From Marinobacter daepoensis DSM 16072 (GTDB taxonomy: Bacteria > Pseudomonadota > Gammaproteobacteria > Pseudomonadales > Oleiphilaceae), in NCBI RefSeq assembly GCF_000421165.1, contig NZ_ATWI01000009.1, positions 682,001 through 746,000 of the forward strand: a DNA stretch of 64,000 nucleotides, in the 5' to 3' direction. Made by a program: the position numbers and the translations under genes. The notes beneath the pieces are model-generated. The model saw only the letters and a list, made by a program, of their open reading frames with translations, made no database searches and was not told the origin of the DNA. Position 1 is the first letter of the stretch. Each line of letters begins with the position of its first letter. Positions 40,950 to 50,729 of the stretch are shown piece after piece.

Positions 40950-41720
40950 TCACTGCTCGACGAAGGCCCGCTCAATCACGTAATGCCCCATCTCACCGCC
41001 TCGCGCTTCACGGAACCCCATGTTGTCCAGAATGGCACAGGTGTCCTTCAGCATGCTCGGGCTACCACAAATCATGAACCGGTCCTGTTCCACATCGAAA
41101 TCCGGCAGCTCCAGATCCCGAGTGATCTTGCCGGTTTCCATGGCATCAGTCAGGCGCCCCTCATTCCGGAAAGGCTCCCGGGTAACCGTGGGGTAATACA
41201 GCAGCTTGCCACTGACCATCTCACCAAAGAATTCGTTCTCCGGCAGCTCTTCGATCTCGCCCTGGTAAGCCAGCTCCGAGATATAACGCACACCGTGAGT
41301 CAGAATCACCTTATCAAAGGCCTCATAGACTTCCGGGTCCTTGATGATGCTCATGAACGGAGCCAGTCCGGTCCCCGTACTGATCAGCCACAGATTCCGC
41401 CCCGGCAGCAGATTATCCAGCACCAGGGTGCCCGTAGGTTTGCGGCTGACCAGAATCTCATCCCCGACCTTGATCTGCTGCAGGCGAGAGGTCAGCGGGC
41501 CATCGGGTACCTTGATGGAGAAGAATTCAAGCTCCTCTTCATAGTTGGCACTGGCAATACTGTAGGCGCGCATAAGCGGCTTACCATCCGTCTCAAGGCC
41601 AATCATGACGAAATGCCCGTTTTTGAATCGGAAGCCGGGATCCCGACTGGTCTTGAAGCTGAAAAGCGTGTCATTCCAGTGGTGCACACTGGTGACGGTT
41701 TCTTTCATCAGATTGCTCAT
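40950..41720 (-). CDS. fpr: Ferredoxin-NADP+ reductase
   Basis: 256 residues from the ATG at 41720 (GCGAGGG upstream). FAD site MRAYSIASANYEEELEFF and NADP site STGTGLAPFMSIIKDP, then GSPSMLKD, are those of bacterial FPRs. It moves electrons between NADPH and ferredoxin or flavodoxin and is often induced by oxidative stress. It is divergent from a LysR gene, the fpr/finR arrangement of pseudomonads. Confidence 0.95.
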   Translation of the reverse strand: MSNLMKETVTSVHHWNDTLFSFKTSRDPGFRFKNGHFVMIGLETDGKPLMRAYSIASANYEEELEFFSIKVPDGPLTSRLQQIKVGDEILVSRKPTGTLVLDNLLPGRNLWLISTGTGLAPFMSIIKDPEVYEAFDKVILTHGVRYISELAYQGEIEELPENEFFGEMVSGKLLYYPTVTREPFRNEGRLTDAMETGKITRDLELPDFDVEQDRFMICGSPSMLKDTCAILDNMGFREARGGEMGHYVIERAFVEQ

Positions 41721-41858
41721 CGGAGCCCTCGCCTGTTTAAGTCTGTCTATCAGGAATTGGGAATAGTTTAACCTTTTGCTTGAAATCGACAAAACGGGCT
41801 GTTCTCATATGCCTATTCGATTTTTCCGATAACAATACTTTACACCGGAACCTTCATC

Positions 41859-42764
41859 ATGAAATACAGCTTTCGTCAGCTTGAGGTTTTTCTGGCCGCA
41901 GCCCACTTCCAGAACATCACCCGGGCTGCCGAATCCCTCGCGATGTCCCAGTCAGCAGCCAGCAGCGCGCTTAAAGAGCTCGAGGGCCAGTTCGACATCC
42001 AGCTGTTCGATCGTGTCGGCAAACGACTGCAACTGAACGAGCTGGGGCGCCTCTATCGCCCCAAAGCGGAGTCATTGCTGGCACAGGCCACAGAGCTGGA
42101 ACAGGCATTCAGCAAACATTCCGAAGTTGGTGCCCTGAAAGTCGGAGCGACTCTTACCATCGGTAACTATCTGGCCGTTGGTGTAATGGCCAAATACATG
42201 AATACCCCTACCCGCCCCAAAGTCTCTCTGGAAGTGGCCAACACCAGCTCCATCGCAAGACGAGTGCGGGATTTTGAACTGGACATCGGACTGATTGAAG
42301 GAGAGCTGCAATCTCCTGAACTGGAAGTCATTCCCTGGCGGGAAGATGCCCTGACGGTTTTCTGCTCCCCCTCACACCCACTGGCCCGTAAAAAGAGGCT
42401 GACGGACGAGGACCTTCGTCAGGCAGTCTGGATTATGAGGGAAGAGGGGTCTGGCACCCGCCAGAGTTTCGAGCGAGGGATGCACGGCCTGCTTCCGGAC
42501 CTGAACATCCTGCTGGAACTGGAGCACACCGAAGCCATTAAACGAGCAGTAGAAGCCAATCTCGGCATTGGCTGCCTGTCAAAGGTGGTACTGGCCGACG
42601 CCTTCAAACGGGGGAGCCTGGTCCCCCTAAACGTTCCCGATGCCCGAAAGTTCGACCGGCACTTCTACTTTATTCTCCACAAACAGAAATACCGGAGCGC
42701 CGGAATTGCCCGCTGGATGAGCCTGTGTCAGGAGCTTCAGATCTCAGACACCGGACCACTGTGA
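41859..42764 (+). CDS. finR: LysR-family regulator, FinR-like
   Basis: 301 residues. N-terminal LysR helix-turn-helix (FLAAAHFQNITRAAESL then MSQSAASSALKELE) and a periplasmic-binding-like effector domain. Its divergent position next to fpr across 138 bp matches FinR, which activates fpr in Pseudomonas. A CysB-like regulator is the alternative. The 3' end overlaps miaE by 28 bp on the opposite strand. Confidence 0.75.
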   Translation: MKYSFRQLEVFLAAAHFQNITRAAESLAMSQSAASSALKELEGQFDIQLFDRVGKRLQLNELGRLYRPKAESLLAQATELEQAFSKHSEVGALKVGATLTIGNYLAVGVMAKYMNTPTRPKVSLEVANTSSIARRVRDFELDIGLIEGELQSPELEVIPWREDALTVFCSPSHPLARKKRLTDEDLRQAVWIMREEGSGTRQSFERGMHGLLPDLNILLELEHTEAIKRAVEANLGIGCLSKVVLADAFKRGSLVPLNVPDARKFDRHFYFILHKQKYRSAGIARWMSLCQELQISDTGPL

Positions 42765-43348
42765 AACCTGAACTCCTGGTCGGGCTGCTCTATCAGCGCT
42801 TGCTCAATCGAGAGAAAGTCCGCGACCCGCCCTTCCACAGAGCCGCCGCTGGCTTGTTCCGCAAGCTTTAGATAATCCTGATAGTGACGGGCTTCAGATT
42901 TCAGTAACCCGTTATAGAAATCTCTGAGGGTGTCATCCAGAAACGGCGCCAGGGCGGCAAATCGTTCACAGGAGCGTGCTTCAATGATTGCACCCACAAT
43001 CAGAACATCCACCAGCCTGCCCGGTTCTTCCGCCCTGACCGCTTCCCGCAAACCCGCGGCATACCGCGCTGGCGAGAGATGAGCGTAGACAATGCCCCGT
43101 TTTTTCATGATGGCCAGCACCTGTTCAAAGTGACGCAGTTCTTCCCGGGCCAACCGAGACATTTTATTCAACAGGTCAGTGTTGTCGACGTATCGATACA
43201 TCAGACTCAGCGCTGTAGAGGCTGCTTTTTTTTCACAGTGGGCATGATCAATCAGCATCAGATCCTGATTGGCCAGCGCATTTTCAATCCACTGGGCAGG
43301 CGTCCGGCACGGGAGGAAGTCGTGTATTTCTTGCAGGGCGTTAGTCAT
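42737..43348 (-). CDS. miaE: tRNA-(ms2io6A37) monooxygenase
   Basis: 203 residues, all-helical ferritin-like fold. Di-iron ligands can be read in HCEKKAAS, REELRHFEQ, IEARSCERF and SEARHYQDY. MiaE hydroxylates ms2i6A at tRNA position 37. Overlaps the tail of the LysR gene and is divergent from acnB. Confidence 0.94.
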   Translation of the reverse strand: MTNALQEIHDFLPCRTPAQWIENALANQDLMLIDHAHCEKKAASTALSLMYRYVDNTDLLNKMSRLAREELRHFEQVLAIMKKRGIVYAHLSPARYAAGLREAVRAEEPGRLVDVLIVGAIIEARSCERFAALAPFLDDTLRDFYNGLLKSEARHYQDYLKLAEQASGGSVEGRVADFLSIEQALIEQPDQEFRFHSGPVSEI

Positions 43349-43422
43349 GTCACCGTTCAGTCTGGAATGTCTTGGGGGCCGGAGTATAACGCACCTAGCA
43401 GATTCCTCCGACCTCTGTCCAA

Positions 43423-43450
43423 CTTAACTTTATAAGGGCTTTCCTATAGA
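43423..43450 (+). promoter_or_regulatory. Candidate acnB promoter
   Basis: CTTAAC (43423-43428), a 16-bp spacer and TATAGA (43445-43450). A TATAAG at 43430 is a second possible -10. Transcription from here would include the 43467-43528 hairpin in the leader. Confidence 0.4.
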
Positions 43451-43466
43451 ATACGGCGCCAGATCA

Positions 43467-43528
43467 AGGAGTCTCTGAATAAATCCTGAAACCCCATCGG
43501 TGATTTGAGGCGTTATTCAGAGGCTCCT
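43467..43528 (+). repeat. 16-bp hairpin in the acnB leader, possibly a MITE remnant
   Basis: AGGAGTCTCTGAATAA (43467-43482) and TTATTCAGAGGCTCCT (43513-43528) are reverse complements except for one position, which would be a G-U pair in RNA. The loop is 30 bases. It lies about 80 bp ahead of the acnB start. The ends look like IS terminal repeats, but no flanking target duplication is evident. Confidence 0.65.
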
Positions 43529-43606
43529 GCGGCCTTTTCGCCACAAAACTTCCGCCGGGCACCACGCCCACAATGCGGAACATTCCAACTGATGAGGGTC
43601 CATATC

Positions 43607-46201
43607 GTGTTAGAAGCCTATCGTGAACACGTTGCCGAACGTGAAGCTCTGGGTATCCCCCCCAAGCCCCTGAATGCCGAGCAGACCGCCGCTCTGGTAG
43701 ACCTGCTGAAGAACCCGCCGGCCGGAGAAGAAGAAACTCTGGTTTACCTGCTCGAAAACCGCATTCCACCGGGCGTGGACGAAGCAGCTTACGTTAAAGC
43801 GGCTTTCCTTTCCGCGGTTGCCAAGGGCGAAGCCTCTTCCCCGCTGGTCAGCAAGGAATACGCCGTCAAACTGCTGGGCATGATGCAGGGTGGCTACAAC
43901 ATCGAAACTCTGGTTGAGCTGCTGGACGACAGTGAACTGGCCGAGCTGGCTGGTGAACAGCTGAAGAAAACCCTGCTGATGTTCGACGCCTTCAACGATG
44001 TGAAGGAAAAAATGGATGCAGGCAATGCCATCGCCAAGTCTGTGGTTGAGTCCTGGGCCAACGCCGAGTGGTTCACCGGCAGGAACAAGGTAGCCGAGAG
44101 CACCAAGATGGTGGTCTTCAAAGTTACCGGCGAAACCAACACCGACGACCTCTCCCCGGCTCCGGACGCATGGTCCCGCCCGGACATCCCTCTGCATGCT
44201 CGTGCCGCTTATAAAATGGAGCGCGACGGCCTTAAGCCGGAAGAGCCCGGCGTAACCGGCCCGATGAGCCAGATCGACGAGATCAAAGCCAAAGGCCTGC
44301 CGGTTGCTTTCGTTGGTGACGTAGTCGGTACCGGTTCCTCCCGGAAGTCGGCCACCAACTCTGTACTGTGGTTCTTCGGTGACGACATCCCAGGCGTGCC
44401 CAACAAACGTGGCGGCGGCGTCTGTATTGGTAACAAGGTTGCTCCGATCTTCTTCAACACCATGGAAGACGCTGGCGCTTTGGTATTCGAGGCTCCGGTC
44501 GACAACATGAACATGGGCGACGTGATCGAAATCCGTCCGTACGAAGGCAAGATCCTGAACGAAGCCGGTGACGTGATCTCCGAATTCAAGTTCAAGTCTG
44601 ACGTGATCCTGGACGAAGTCCAGGCAGGCGGCCGTATCCCGCTGATCATCGGCCGTGGCCTGACCAACAAGGCCCGTCAGGCGCTGGGCCTGGGCGCAAC
44701 CGACACCTTCCGTCTGCCGAAAGATCCGGAAGCTGGCACCAAGGGCTTCTCCCTGGCCCAGAAGATGGTCGGCAAGGCCTGTGGCCTGGAAGATGGCCAG
44801 GGCGTTCGTCCGAACACCTACTGCGAGCCGCACATGACCACCGTGGGTTCCCAGGACACCACCGGCCCGATGACCCGTGATGAACTGAAAGACCTGGCGT
44901 GTCTGGGCTTCCAGGCAGATCTGGTGATGCAGTCTTTCTGTCACACTGCAGCGTATCCGAAGCCGGTTGACGTTGAGATGCAACACACCCTGCCGGACTT
45001 CATCCGTACCCGTGGCGGTGTTTCCCTGCGTCCGGGCGACGGCATCATCCACTCCTGGCTGAACCGCATGCTGCTGCCGGACACCGTAGGTACCGGTGGT
45101 GACTCCCACACCCGCTTCCCGATGGGCATCTCCTTCCCGGCCGGTTCTGGTCTGGTAGCGTTTGCCGCCGCGACCGGCGTCATGCCGCTGGATATGCCGG
45201 AATCCGTTCTGGTTCGCTTCAAAGGCGAAATGCAGCCAGGCATCACGCTGCGTGATCTGGTACACGCGATTCCGCTGTACGGCATCAAGCAAGGCATGCT
45301 GACAGTAGAGAAAAAAGGCAAGATCAACGAATTCTCCGGCCGCATCCTCGAGATCGAAGGCCTGGAGCACCTGACCGTTGAGCAGGCATTCGAACTGTCT
45401 GATGCCTCTGCCGAGCGCTCTGCCGCTGGTTGTACCATCAACCTGTCTGAAGATTCCGTGGCCGAGTACCTGCGCTCCAACATCGTCATGCTGCGCTGGA
45501 TGATTGCTGAAGGCTACGGCGATCCGCGTACTCTGGAGCGTCGCGCTCAGCAGATGGAAGAGTGGCTGAAAGATCCGAAGCTGATGCGTGCCGATAAAGA
45601 CGCCGAGTACGCTCACGTCATCGAGATCGACCTGGCCGACATCAAAGAGCCGATCGTGTGCTGCCCGAACGACCCGGATGATGCCAAGTTCCTGTCTGAA
45701 GTGGCTGGCGACAAGGTAGACGAAGTGTTCATCGGCTCGTGCATGACCAACATCGGCCACTTCCGTGCCGCCGGCAAGCTGCTTGAGCAGCACAAAGGCC
45801 CGCTGAGCACCCGCCTGTGGATGTCACCGCCCACGAAGATGGACCAGCAGCAGCTAATGGAAGAAGGCTACTTCAACACCTACGGCACTGCCGGTGTTCG
45901 CACCGAAATGCCGGGCTGCTCCCTATGCATGGGTAACCAGGCCCGCGTTGCTCCGAAGTCAACGGTTCTGTCTACCTCAACCCGTAACTTCCCGAACCGT
46001 CTGGGCGATGGTGCCAACGTGTACCTGACCTCTGCGGAACTGGCGGCTGTGGGCGCGGTACTGGGCAAACTCCCGACTCCGGCGGAGTACATGGAGTACG
46101 CCAAGGACCTGAACAGCATGTCCAAAGAGATCTACAAGTATCTCAACTTCGATCAGATGGAAGAGTACACCCAGAAAGCGTCTGAGGCTTCCGTAGCCTG
46201 A
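43607..46201 (+). CDS. acnB: Aconitate hydratase B
   Basis: 864 residues from the GTG at 43607, which gives the family start [18 protein letters not shown] and has GAGGG eight bases upstream; the open frame extends to 43505 inside the leader hairpin. HEAT-like N-terminal domain, then swivel and catalytic domains with [17 protein letters not shown] and [12 protein letters not shown] holding cluster cysteines. It isomerises citrate to isocitrate and is the main TCA aconitase. Codon choice is strongly biased, as in highly expressed genes. The 727-codon frame on the other strand is a shadow. Confidence 0.97.
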   Translation: MLEAYREHVAEREALGIPPKPLNAEQTAALVDLLKNPPAGEEETLVYLLENRIPPGVDEAAYVKAAFLSAVAKGEASSPLVSKEYAVKLLGMMQGGYNIETLVELLDDSELAELAGEQLKKTLLMFDAFNDVKEKMDAGNAIAKSVVESWANAEWFTGRNKVAESTKMVVFKVTGETNTDDLSPAPDAWSRPDIPLHARAAYKMERDGLKPEEPGVTGPMSQIDEIKAKGLPVAFVGDVVGTGSSRKSATNSVLWFFGDDIPGVPNKRGGGVCIGNKVAPIFFNTMEDAGALVFEAPVDNMNMGDVIEIRPYEGKILNEAGDVISEFKFKSDVILDEVQAGGRIPLIIGRGLTNKARQALGLGATDTFRLPKDPEAGTKGFSLAQKMVGKACGLEDGQGVRPNTYCEPHMTTVGSQDTTGPMTRDELKDLACLGFQADLVMQSFCHTAAYPKPVDVEMQHTLPDFIRTRGGVSLRPGDGIIHSWLNRMLLPDTVGTGGDSHTRFPMGISFPAGSGLVAFAAATGVMPLDMPESVLVRFKGEMQPGITLRDLVHAIPLYGIKQGMLTVEKKGKINEFSGRILEIEGLEHLTVEQAFELSDASAERSAAGCTINLSEDSVAEYLRSNIVMLRWMIAEGYGDPRTLERRAQQMEEWLKDPKLMRADKDAEYAHVIEIDLADIKEPIVCCPNDPDDAKFLSEVAGDKVDEVFIGSCMTNIGHFRAAGKLLEQHKGPLSTRLWMSPPTKMDQQQLMEEGYFNTYGTAGVRTEMPGCSLCMGNQARVAPKSTVLSTSTRNFPNRLGDGANVYLTSAELAAVGAVLGKLPTPAEYMEYAKDLNSMSKEIYKYLNFDQMEEYTQKASEASVA

Positions 46202-46234
46202 GATCTTCTGAGGAGGTAGCTCACCTCTGATTTG

Positions 46235-46266
46235 AAAACGCCAGCCTTCGGGCTGGCGTTTTTTTT
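46235..46266 (+). terminator. Rho-independent terminator after acnB
   Basis: AAAACGCCAGCC and GGCTGGCGTTTT pair around a TTCG tetraloop, followed by further T's. Confidence 0.95.
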
Positions 46267-46290
46267 GGCGTCACCCCATTATTAAACGCT

Positions 46291-46317
46291 AAAAAAAAGG
46301 GCCCCCGCAGGAGCCCC
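46291..46317 (-). terminator. Rho-independent terminator after putP
   Basis: On the minus strand a GC-rich stem (GGGCTCC with GGGGCCC, one G-U pair) around TGCG runs into eight T's, about 20 bp after the putP stop. Confidence 0.8.
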
Positions 46318-46338
46318 TCGTTCAGGTCAGGTGACCCA

Positions 46339-47829
46339 TCACCGCTCGATATGCTGGTACTCACCGGCATCGGAAGTGGCCAGAGTAACCACGACGATGG
46401 CGATAAACGCAGCAATGAAACCAGGGATGATCTCATACACACCAGGGCCACCCATGAACTCGCCATTCCAGCCCAGAGAAATCCAGGCCATCACGGTCGC
46501 CGCGCCCACAATCAGGCCAGCCAGGGCGCCCGCACCGTTGGTACGTGGCCAGGTCAGGGCCAGAATGATCAACGGACCAAAGGCTGCACCGAAGCCTGCC
46601 CAGGCGTTACTGACCAGCGCGAGAACCTGAGAATTCGGGTCAGAGGCAATAAAGGCGGCCACCAGGCCAACCGCAACAACACATGCACGGCCAACGTTAA
46701 CACACTCTTTGTCAGTGGCTTCCTTGCGCAGGAACAGGCGATAGAAATCTTCCGTCAGGGAAGCAGATGACACCAACAGCTGACTTGAAATGGTACTCAT
46801 CACCGCCGCCAGCAGTGCCGCGTAAAGGAAACCCGTAATCAGCGGGTGGAACAGAAGATCCGCCAGAATAATGAAAATGGTCTCGGGGTCGGCAATATCA
46901 AGCCCATTACGAACCGCATAGGCACGACCAAACACACCCAGAGCAATCGCACCAATCAGAGAGATACCCATCCAGGACATACCAATGTTCCGGGCAGTCC
47001 CAACCTCATGCACCGTCCGGATTGCCATGAAACGCACAATGATGTGTGGCTGCCCAAAATAACCAAGGCCCCAGGTTACTGCCGACAACCAACCAATCAC
47101 CGTTAGCCCTTCTGTCCAGGACAACAGGGTCGGGTCAACACTGTTCAGGGTTTCAGAGGCCTGCGCAAATCCGCCACCACCTTCACCGAACAACACTACC
47201 GCCGGCATGATAACCAGCGCCAGCATCATGATACAGCCCTGCACGAAGTCAGTCATACTGACCGCCAGGAACCCGCCCACCACAGTGTACGCGAGCACAA
47301 CACCCAACGTGATGATAATACCGGCTGCGTAGTCGGTCATACCACCGAAGTTGAAGATACCAGCAAACGCACTTTCAAAAAGCTTGCCGCCGGCCACAAG
47401 ACCGGAAGCCGTGTACACCGCGAAGAACAGAACGATAACGATCGCCGACACCGTGCGTAGCGGCATCGCTTTGGTCGGGAACCGGTTGGCCAGAAACGCA
47501 GGGATGGTCAGAGCATTACCGTAATGAACCGTTTGTTCCCGCAAACGAGGCGCGACAACAATCCAGTTAATAAAGGCACCGACAAAAAGCCCGATCCCAA
47601 TCCAGGCCGAGGCAAGACCAGTCACATACAGCGCTCCCGGCAACCCCAGCAGCAGCCAGCCACTCATATCTGATGCGCCAGCCGACAAGGCAGCGACTTT
47701 AGGGCTGAGGGCTCGCCCACCCAGCATGTAATCCTCAGCAGTGGCTGATGATGTACGCATGGCCCAGAGACCAATGACAATCATCAGGGCGAAATACGCA
47801 AATAGACTGATCCAAACTCCAATAGCCAT
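46339..47829 (-). CDS. putP: Sodium/proline symporter
   Basis: 496 residues, about 12-13 membrane segments, SSS family. Early motifs SAGASDMSGWLLLGLPGALYVTG and LDNRFPTK-like ANRFPTKAMPLR are those of PutP. It imports proline with sodium. putA is not in the window. An AraC regulator lies upstream on the same strand, and a promoter with a 21-bp-spaced direct repeat sits in the 311-bp gap. Confidence 0.95.
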   Translation of the reverse strand: MAIGVWISLFAYFALMIVIGLWAMRTSSATAEDYMLGGRALSPKVAALSAGASDMSGWLLLGLPGALYVTGLASAWIGIGLFVGAFINWIVVAPRLREQTVHYGNALTIPAFLANRFPTKAMPLRTVSAIVIVLFFAVYTASGLVAGGKLFESAFAGIFNFGGMTDYAAGIIITLGVVLAYTVVGGFLAVSMTDFVQGCIMMLALVIMPAVVLFGEGGGGFAQASETLNSVDPTLLSWTEGLTVIGWLSAVTWGLGYFGQPHIIVRFMAIRTVHEVGTARNIGMSWMGISLIGAIALGVFGRAYAVRNGLDIADPETIFIILADLLFHPLITGFLYAALLAAVMSTISSQLLVSSASLTEDFYRLFLRKEATDKECVNVGRACVVAVGLVAAFIASDPNSQVLALVSNAWAGFGAAFGPLIILALTWPRTNGAGALAGLIVGAATVMAWISLGWNGEFMGGPGVYEIIPGFIAAFIAIVVVTLATSDAGEYQHIER

Positions 47830-48048
47830 AAGGCTCCTCCGGTTTTATGAGTCGGACTAGATCCGCTCGATTGGCACAACACCAGATTCATGATTGGCAC
47901 GGTGTGCCGTTTTTTGTATGTCTCGGATTCGTCGGACCTGTAGCAAGAATCAACTTGCCGGGATTCCTCCTTGAATATAGCTGATCGTCAAATCTTTGCG
48001 ACCAACGGGCTCATATCCTGCGCCTCGGTCCTCGGGCGATATAAATTA

Positions 48049-48105
48049 GTATTACTACGCATTCGAGGCTTACAGAATCCTACGATTATTTTGCAGAATC
48101 CTACG
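48049..48105 (-). promoter_or_regulatory. putP promoter with AraC-type direct repeat
   Basis: CAGAATCCTACG occurs at 48073-48084 and again at 48094-48105, exactly 21 bp apart. On the minus strand the repeat nearer putP overlaps TTCTGT (48077-48072), followed by a 17-bp spacer and TAATAC (48054-48049). This is the layout of an AraC-family activator touching the -35. The leader to putP would be about 210 nt. The rest of the 47830-48140 gap shows no gene. Confidence 0.6.
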
Positions 48106-48140
48106 GGACTGACAGCTATTCCCGCGAATCAGCAGTCGGA

Positions 48141-48920
48141 TCAGGCCACACGTTCACTCAATTGCAGTCTGGATGGAGTAATGCCCCGATGCTTTCTCAG
48201 CGCATTCGTCAGAGCACTCTGGGAAGAGAAACCGGTGCGGTAGCTGATTTCAGAGACCGAGAGAGAGGTAGAGGACAGCAGACCCACCGCATGGTCCAGG
48301 CGAGTCTGCAACAGGAACTGATGAGGCGTAGTGCCCGTGACCTGCCGGAAAATCTCATGGAAACGACTGACACTCAGGCAAGCTACGCCCGCCAGGTCCT
48401 GCACCGTAATCTTGCGATGAAGATTGGCAACAATGTATCGACGCACATCTTCCGGATTCAGGCTATTCCTGTTACTGGAAACGACCGGACGGTCTACGAT
48501 ACGTTCAGCCATGCAGTGCAGGATGCTGGCGGCCAGATGCTGATGGAGAATCCGGTTCTCCGGCGATCGGTCAAACTCTCCGGCGGCAAACTGAACGAGC
48601 CCCTGAATGCGGTTATCCATCTGCACGGTGCGGGGCATCTCAAAGAAACGCACCAGCTTATCGTAGTCTGAGTGCAATGGGGTAGACAGCGCCGGGCTGA
48701 AAGGGTCTACGTTAATGACAAGAACGTGGTTTTGATGATCACCACAATAGTCATGACGGGCCTCGGTCGGCACAAGACAGGCTTTCCAGGTATCCAGGCA
48801 CGCTCCGGAGCCTTCAACGCGCAGCTCTGCCTGCCCCCGGACACCGACCACAATCTGATGATGTTGGTGGTTGTGCTGGTGGGCAGCGGTGGGAAGCTTC
48901 AAAAGTTTCGCGTTGAGCAT
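48141..48920 (-). CDS. AraC-family regulator, possibly of proline uptake
   Basis: 259 residues. N-terminal cupin-like sensor rich in His (AAHQHNHQHHQIVVGVRGQ) and C-terminal double helix-turn-helix (ITVQDLAGVACLSVSRFHEIFRQ and SEISYRTGFSSQSALTNALRKHRG). It precedes putP on the same strand. The direct repeat at 48073 fits its binding mode, and PruR of Pseudomonas is an AraC regulator of proline use, so a PruR-like role is a fair inference. Confidence 0.82.
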   Translation of the reverse strand: MLNAKLLKLPTAAHQHNHQHHQIVVGVRGQAELRVEGSGACLDTWKACLVPTEARHDYCGDHQNHVLVINVDPFSPALSTPLHSDYDKLVRFFEMPRTVQMDNRIQGLVQFAAGEFDRSPENRILHQHLAASILHCMAERIVDRPVVSSNRNSLNPEDVRRYIVANLHRKITVQDLAGVACLSVSRFHEIFRQVTGTTPHQFLLQTRLDHAVGLLSSTSLSVSEISYRTGFSSQSALTNALRKHRGITPSRLQLSERVA

Positions 48921-49018
48921 TACTGCTGAAAGCCGTTATCGAGAATGTTCCTCAATTAAAGCAGAACATTACAAAAAGTGCACGAAAAGTGTTCGATCTG
49001 GCCGAATATCGCCACAGG

Positions 49019-49657
49019 TTAGTCCGCAACCGGCAGCTTTGACAAGGCAGAAAGGAGAGCCGACACGCTTTCCGTCACCTGCTCCAGCGGCAGAGCTGCA
49101 TTGACCACATGGTAACGACCAGGCATCTCAGTAGCCCGCTCCAGGTAGGCGTCCCGGATACGCTGAAAGAACGCCAGTGCTTCCTGCTCAAAGCGATCCA
49201 GCTCACCTCGCTTTCTTGCCCGGGCCATGCCTGTCTCTACCGGCGCATCGAGAAGAATGACATGGTCTGGCCGAAGATCGCCCTGCACCAGATTCTCAAG
49301 CAAGGCAATTCGCTCTCTGGAAACGCCGCGCCCGCCCCCTTGGTACGCAAACGTGGCATCCGTGAAGCGGTCGCAGAGCACCCACTTTCCGGCAGACAAC
49401 GCGGGCAGAATACGGTTGTAAAGATGCTGCGATCTGGCAGCAAACATGAGCAACAGTTCCGTCGTTTCATGGACTGGTTCTTCGCGGGTGGCGAGCAGCA
49501 TCTCCCGGATACTTTCCGCCATCGGAGTGCCTCCGGGTTCCCGGGTGACCATATAGTCAATCCCGAGGCCTTCAAGGGTCGCTGCGGCCGTTTCCAGCTG
49601 AGTGGATTTGCCAACCCCTTCCGTCCCCTCAAATGTAATGAATCGCCCTCTGGTCAA
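49019..49657 (-). CDS. tmk: Thymidylate kinase
   Basis: 212 residues. P-loop FEGTEGVGKSTQ at 8-19, DRFTDATFAYQGGGRG and the LID segment are typical. It phosphorylates dTMP to dTDP. The likely start is a TTG at 49657 directly after the mltG stop (GGAG nine bases upstream), so it is coupled to mltG. Last gene of the fatty acid/mltG run here; holB is not beside it, unlike E. coli. Confidence 0.94.
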   Translation of the reverse strand: MTRGRFITFEGTEGVGKSTQLETAAATLEGLGIDYMVTREPGGTPMAESIREMLLATREEPVHETTELLLMFAARSQHLYNRILPALSAGKWVLCDRFTDATFAYQGGGRGVSRERIALLENLVQGDLRPDHVILLDAPVETGMARARKRGELDRFEQEALAFFQRIRDAYLERATEMPGRYHVVNAALPLEQVTESVSALLSALSKLPVAD

Positions 49658-49658
49658 A

Positions 49659-50729
49659 TCACTGATCTCCGTTACTGCCGGTTTCGGAACCCGGTGCCGG
49701 GAAAGACCGGTAATCTTCCCTTCGGTTTAGCTGAAACTCTCTCACCGCCTTCTGATGCTCTGACAACGTGCGGGAGAATTTGTGACTACCATCTCCGCGG
49801 GCTACAAAATAAAGGGCGTCGCCATCGTCCGGGTGCAGTGCTGCGTGAATAGCTCCCCGACCAGGCAACGCGATCGGGGTCGGCGGGAGCCCATCAATTC
49901 TGTATGTGTTGTAGGGCGTCCAGGTTCTCAGATCACTACGCCCTATCCGGCCACGGTATTTATCACCCATGCCGTAAATCACCGTAGGGTCGGTCTGCAG
50001 CCGCATCCCCTTCTGCAGACGACGAACAAACACTCCCGCCACCTGCTGCCGCTCTCCTGCAACGCCCGTTTCCCGCTCGACGATAGACGCCATGATCAGA
50101 GCCTCGTATGGCGTGCTGTACGGCAACCCTTCATCCCGCTCCTGCCATTCGGTCTCAAGAACATCCACCATGATCGCATAGGCACGCTTGAGAATATCAA
50201 GATCGGTCTCGCTGCTATCAAACAAGTAGGTGTCAGGGAAAAACCAGCCTTCAGGATGCTGCCCCTCGGCGCCGAGGGCCGTCATAATCTGCTCGTCGGT
50301 CCAGTCAGTCGTTTTTCGCTTCAGTTTTTCATTACGGGCAAGCGCCGCACGCATCTCCGAAAAGGTCCAGCCTTCTATAAACTGAACCGACCAGAGCTTG
50401 ACCTTCCCCTCCACCATAACCCTCAACATATCGATAGACGTCATGCCGGAGGTAAATTCATAATCGCCGGCCTTGATGTGCGTCTGTTCAGGGTTGAGGC
50501 GACCGTGGAGCCGAAGCCAAAGAGGGTCTGCCACGAATCCTTCCGCCGCCAGCTTACGCGCAACCTGACCAAATGCTGAACCTGGCGCCACAGAAAACAG
50601 GACTGGCTCTTCCATCACAATGGGGGCCTGGAGCGTTTTCAGGCCCTGCCACAGCCAAAGAGCTGCACCGGCTCCGGCCAGAACCATCAGAGCAAAAATA
50701 CCAACCACTAATTTTTTAAGCACTCGCAT
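49659..50729 (-). CDS. mltG: Endolytic murein transglycosylase MltG
   Basis: 356 residues. One N-terminal membrane segment (about 8-29), a LysM-like region and the YceG catalytic domain with Glu218 in SIVERETG. It cuts nascent glycan strands in the periplasm. The ATG at 50729 shares a base with the pabC stop (TGATG). Neighbours pabC and tmk are as in E. coli. Confidence 0.95.
   Translation of the reverse strand: MRVLKKLVVGIFALMVLAGAGAALWLWQGLKTLQAPIVMEEPVLFSVAPGSAFGQVARKLAAEGFVADPLWLRLHGRLNPEQTHIKAGDYEFTSGMTSIDMLRVMVEGKVKLWSVQFIEGWTFSEMRAALARNEKLKRKTTDWTDEQIMTALGAEGQHPEGWFFPDTYLFDSSETDLDILKRAYAIMVDVLETEWQERDEGLPYSTPYEALIMASIVERETGVAGERQQVAGVFVRRLQKGMRLQTDPTVIYGMGDKYRGRIGRSDLRTWTPYNTYRIDGLPPTPIALPGRGAIHAALHPDDGDALYFVARGDGSHKFSRTLSEHQKAVREFQLNRREDYRSFPAPGSETGSNGDQ

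Noticed and set aside
43610..45793. 727-codon open frame on the minus strand
   Set aside because: It lies wholly opposite acnB, whose codon bias keeps the other strand free of stops; no recognisable protein features.
48921..49018. AT-rich gap upstream of the AraC gene as a possible small RNA
   Set aside because: Only 98 bp, with no hairpin-plus-T-tract; more likely the regulator's promoter.
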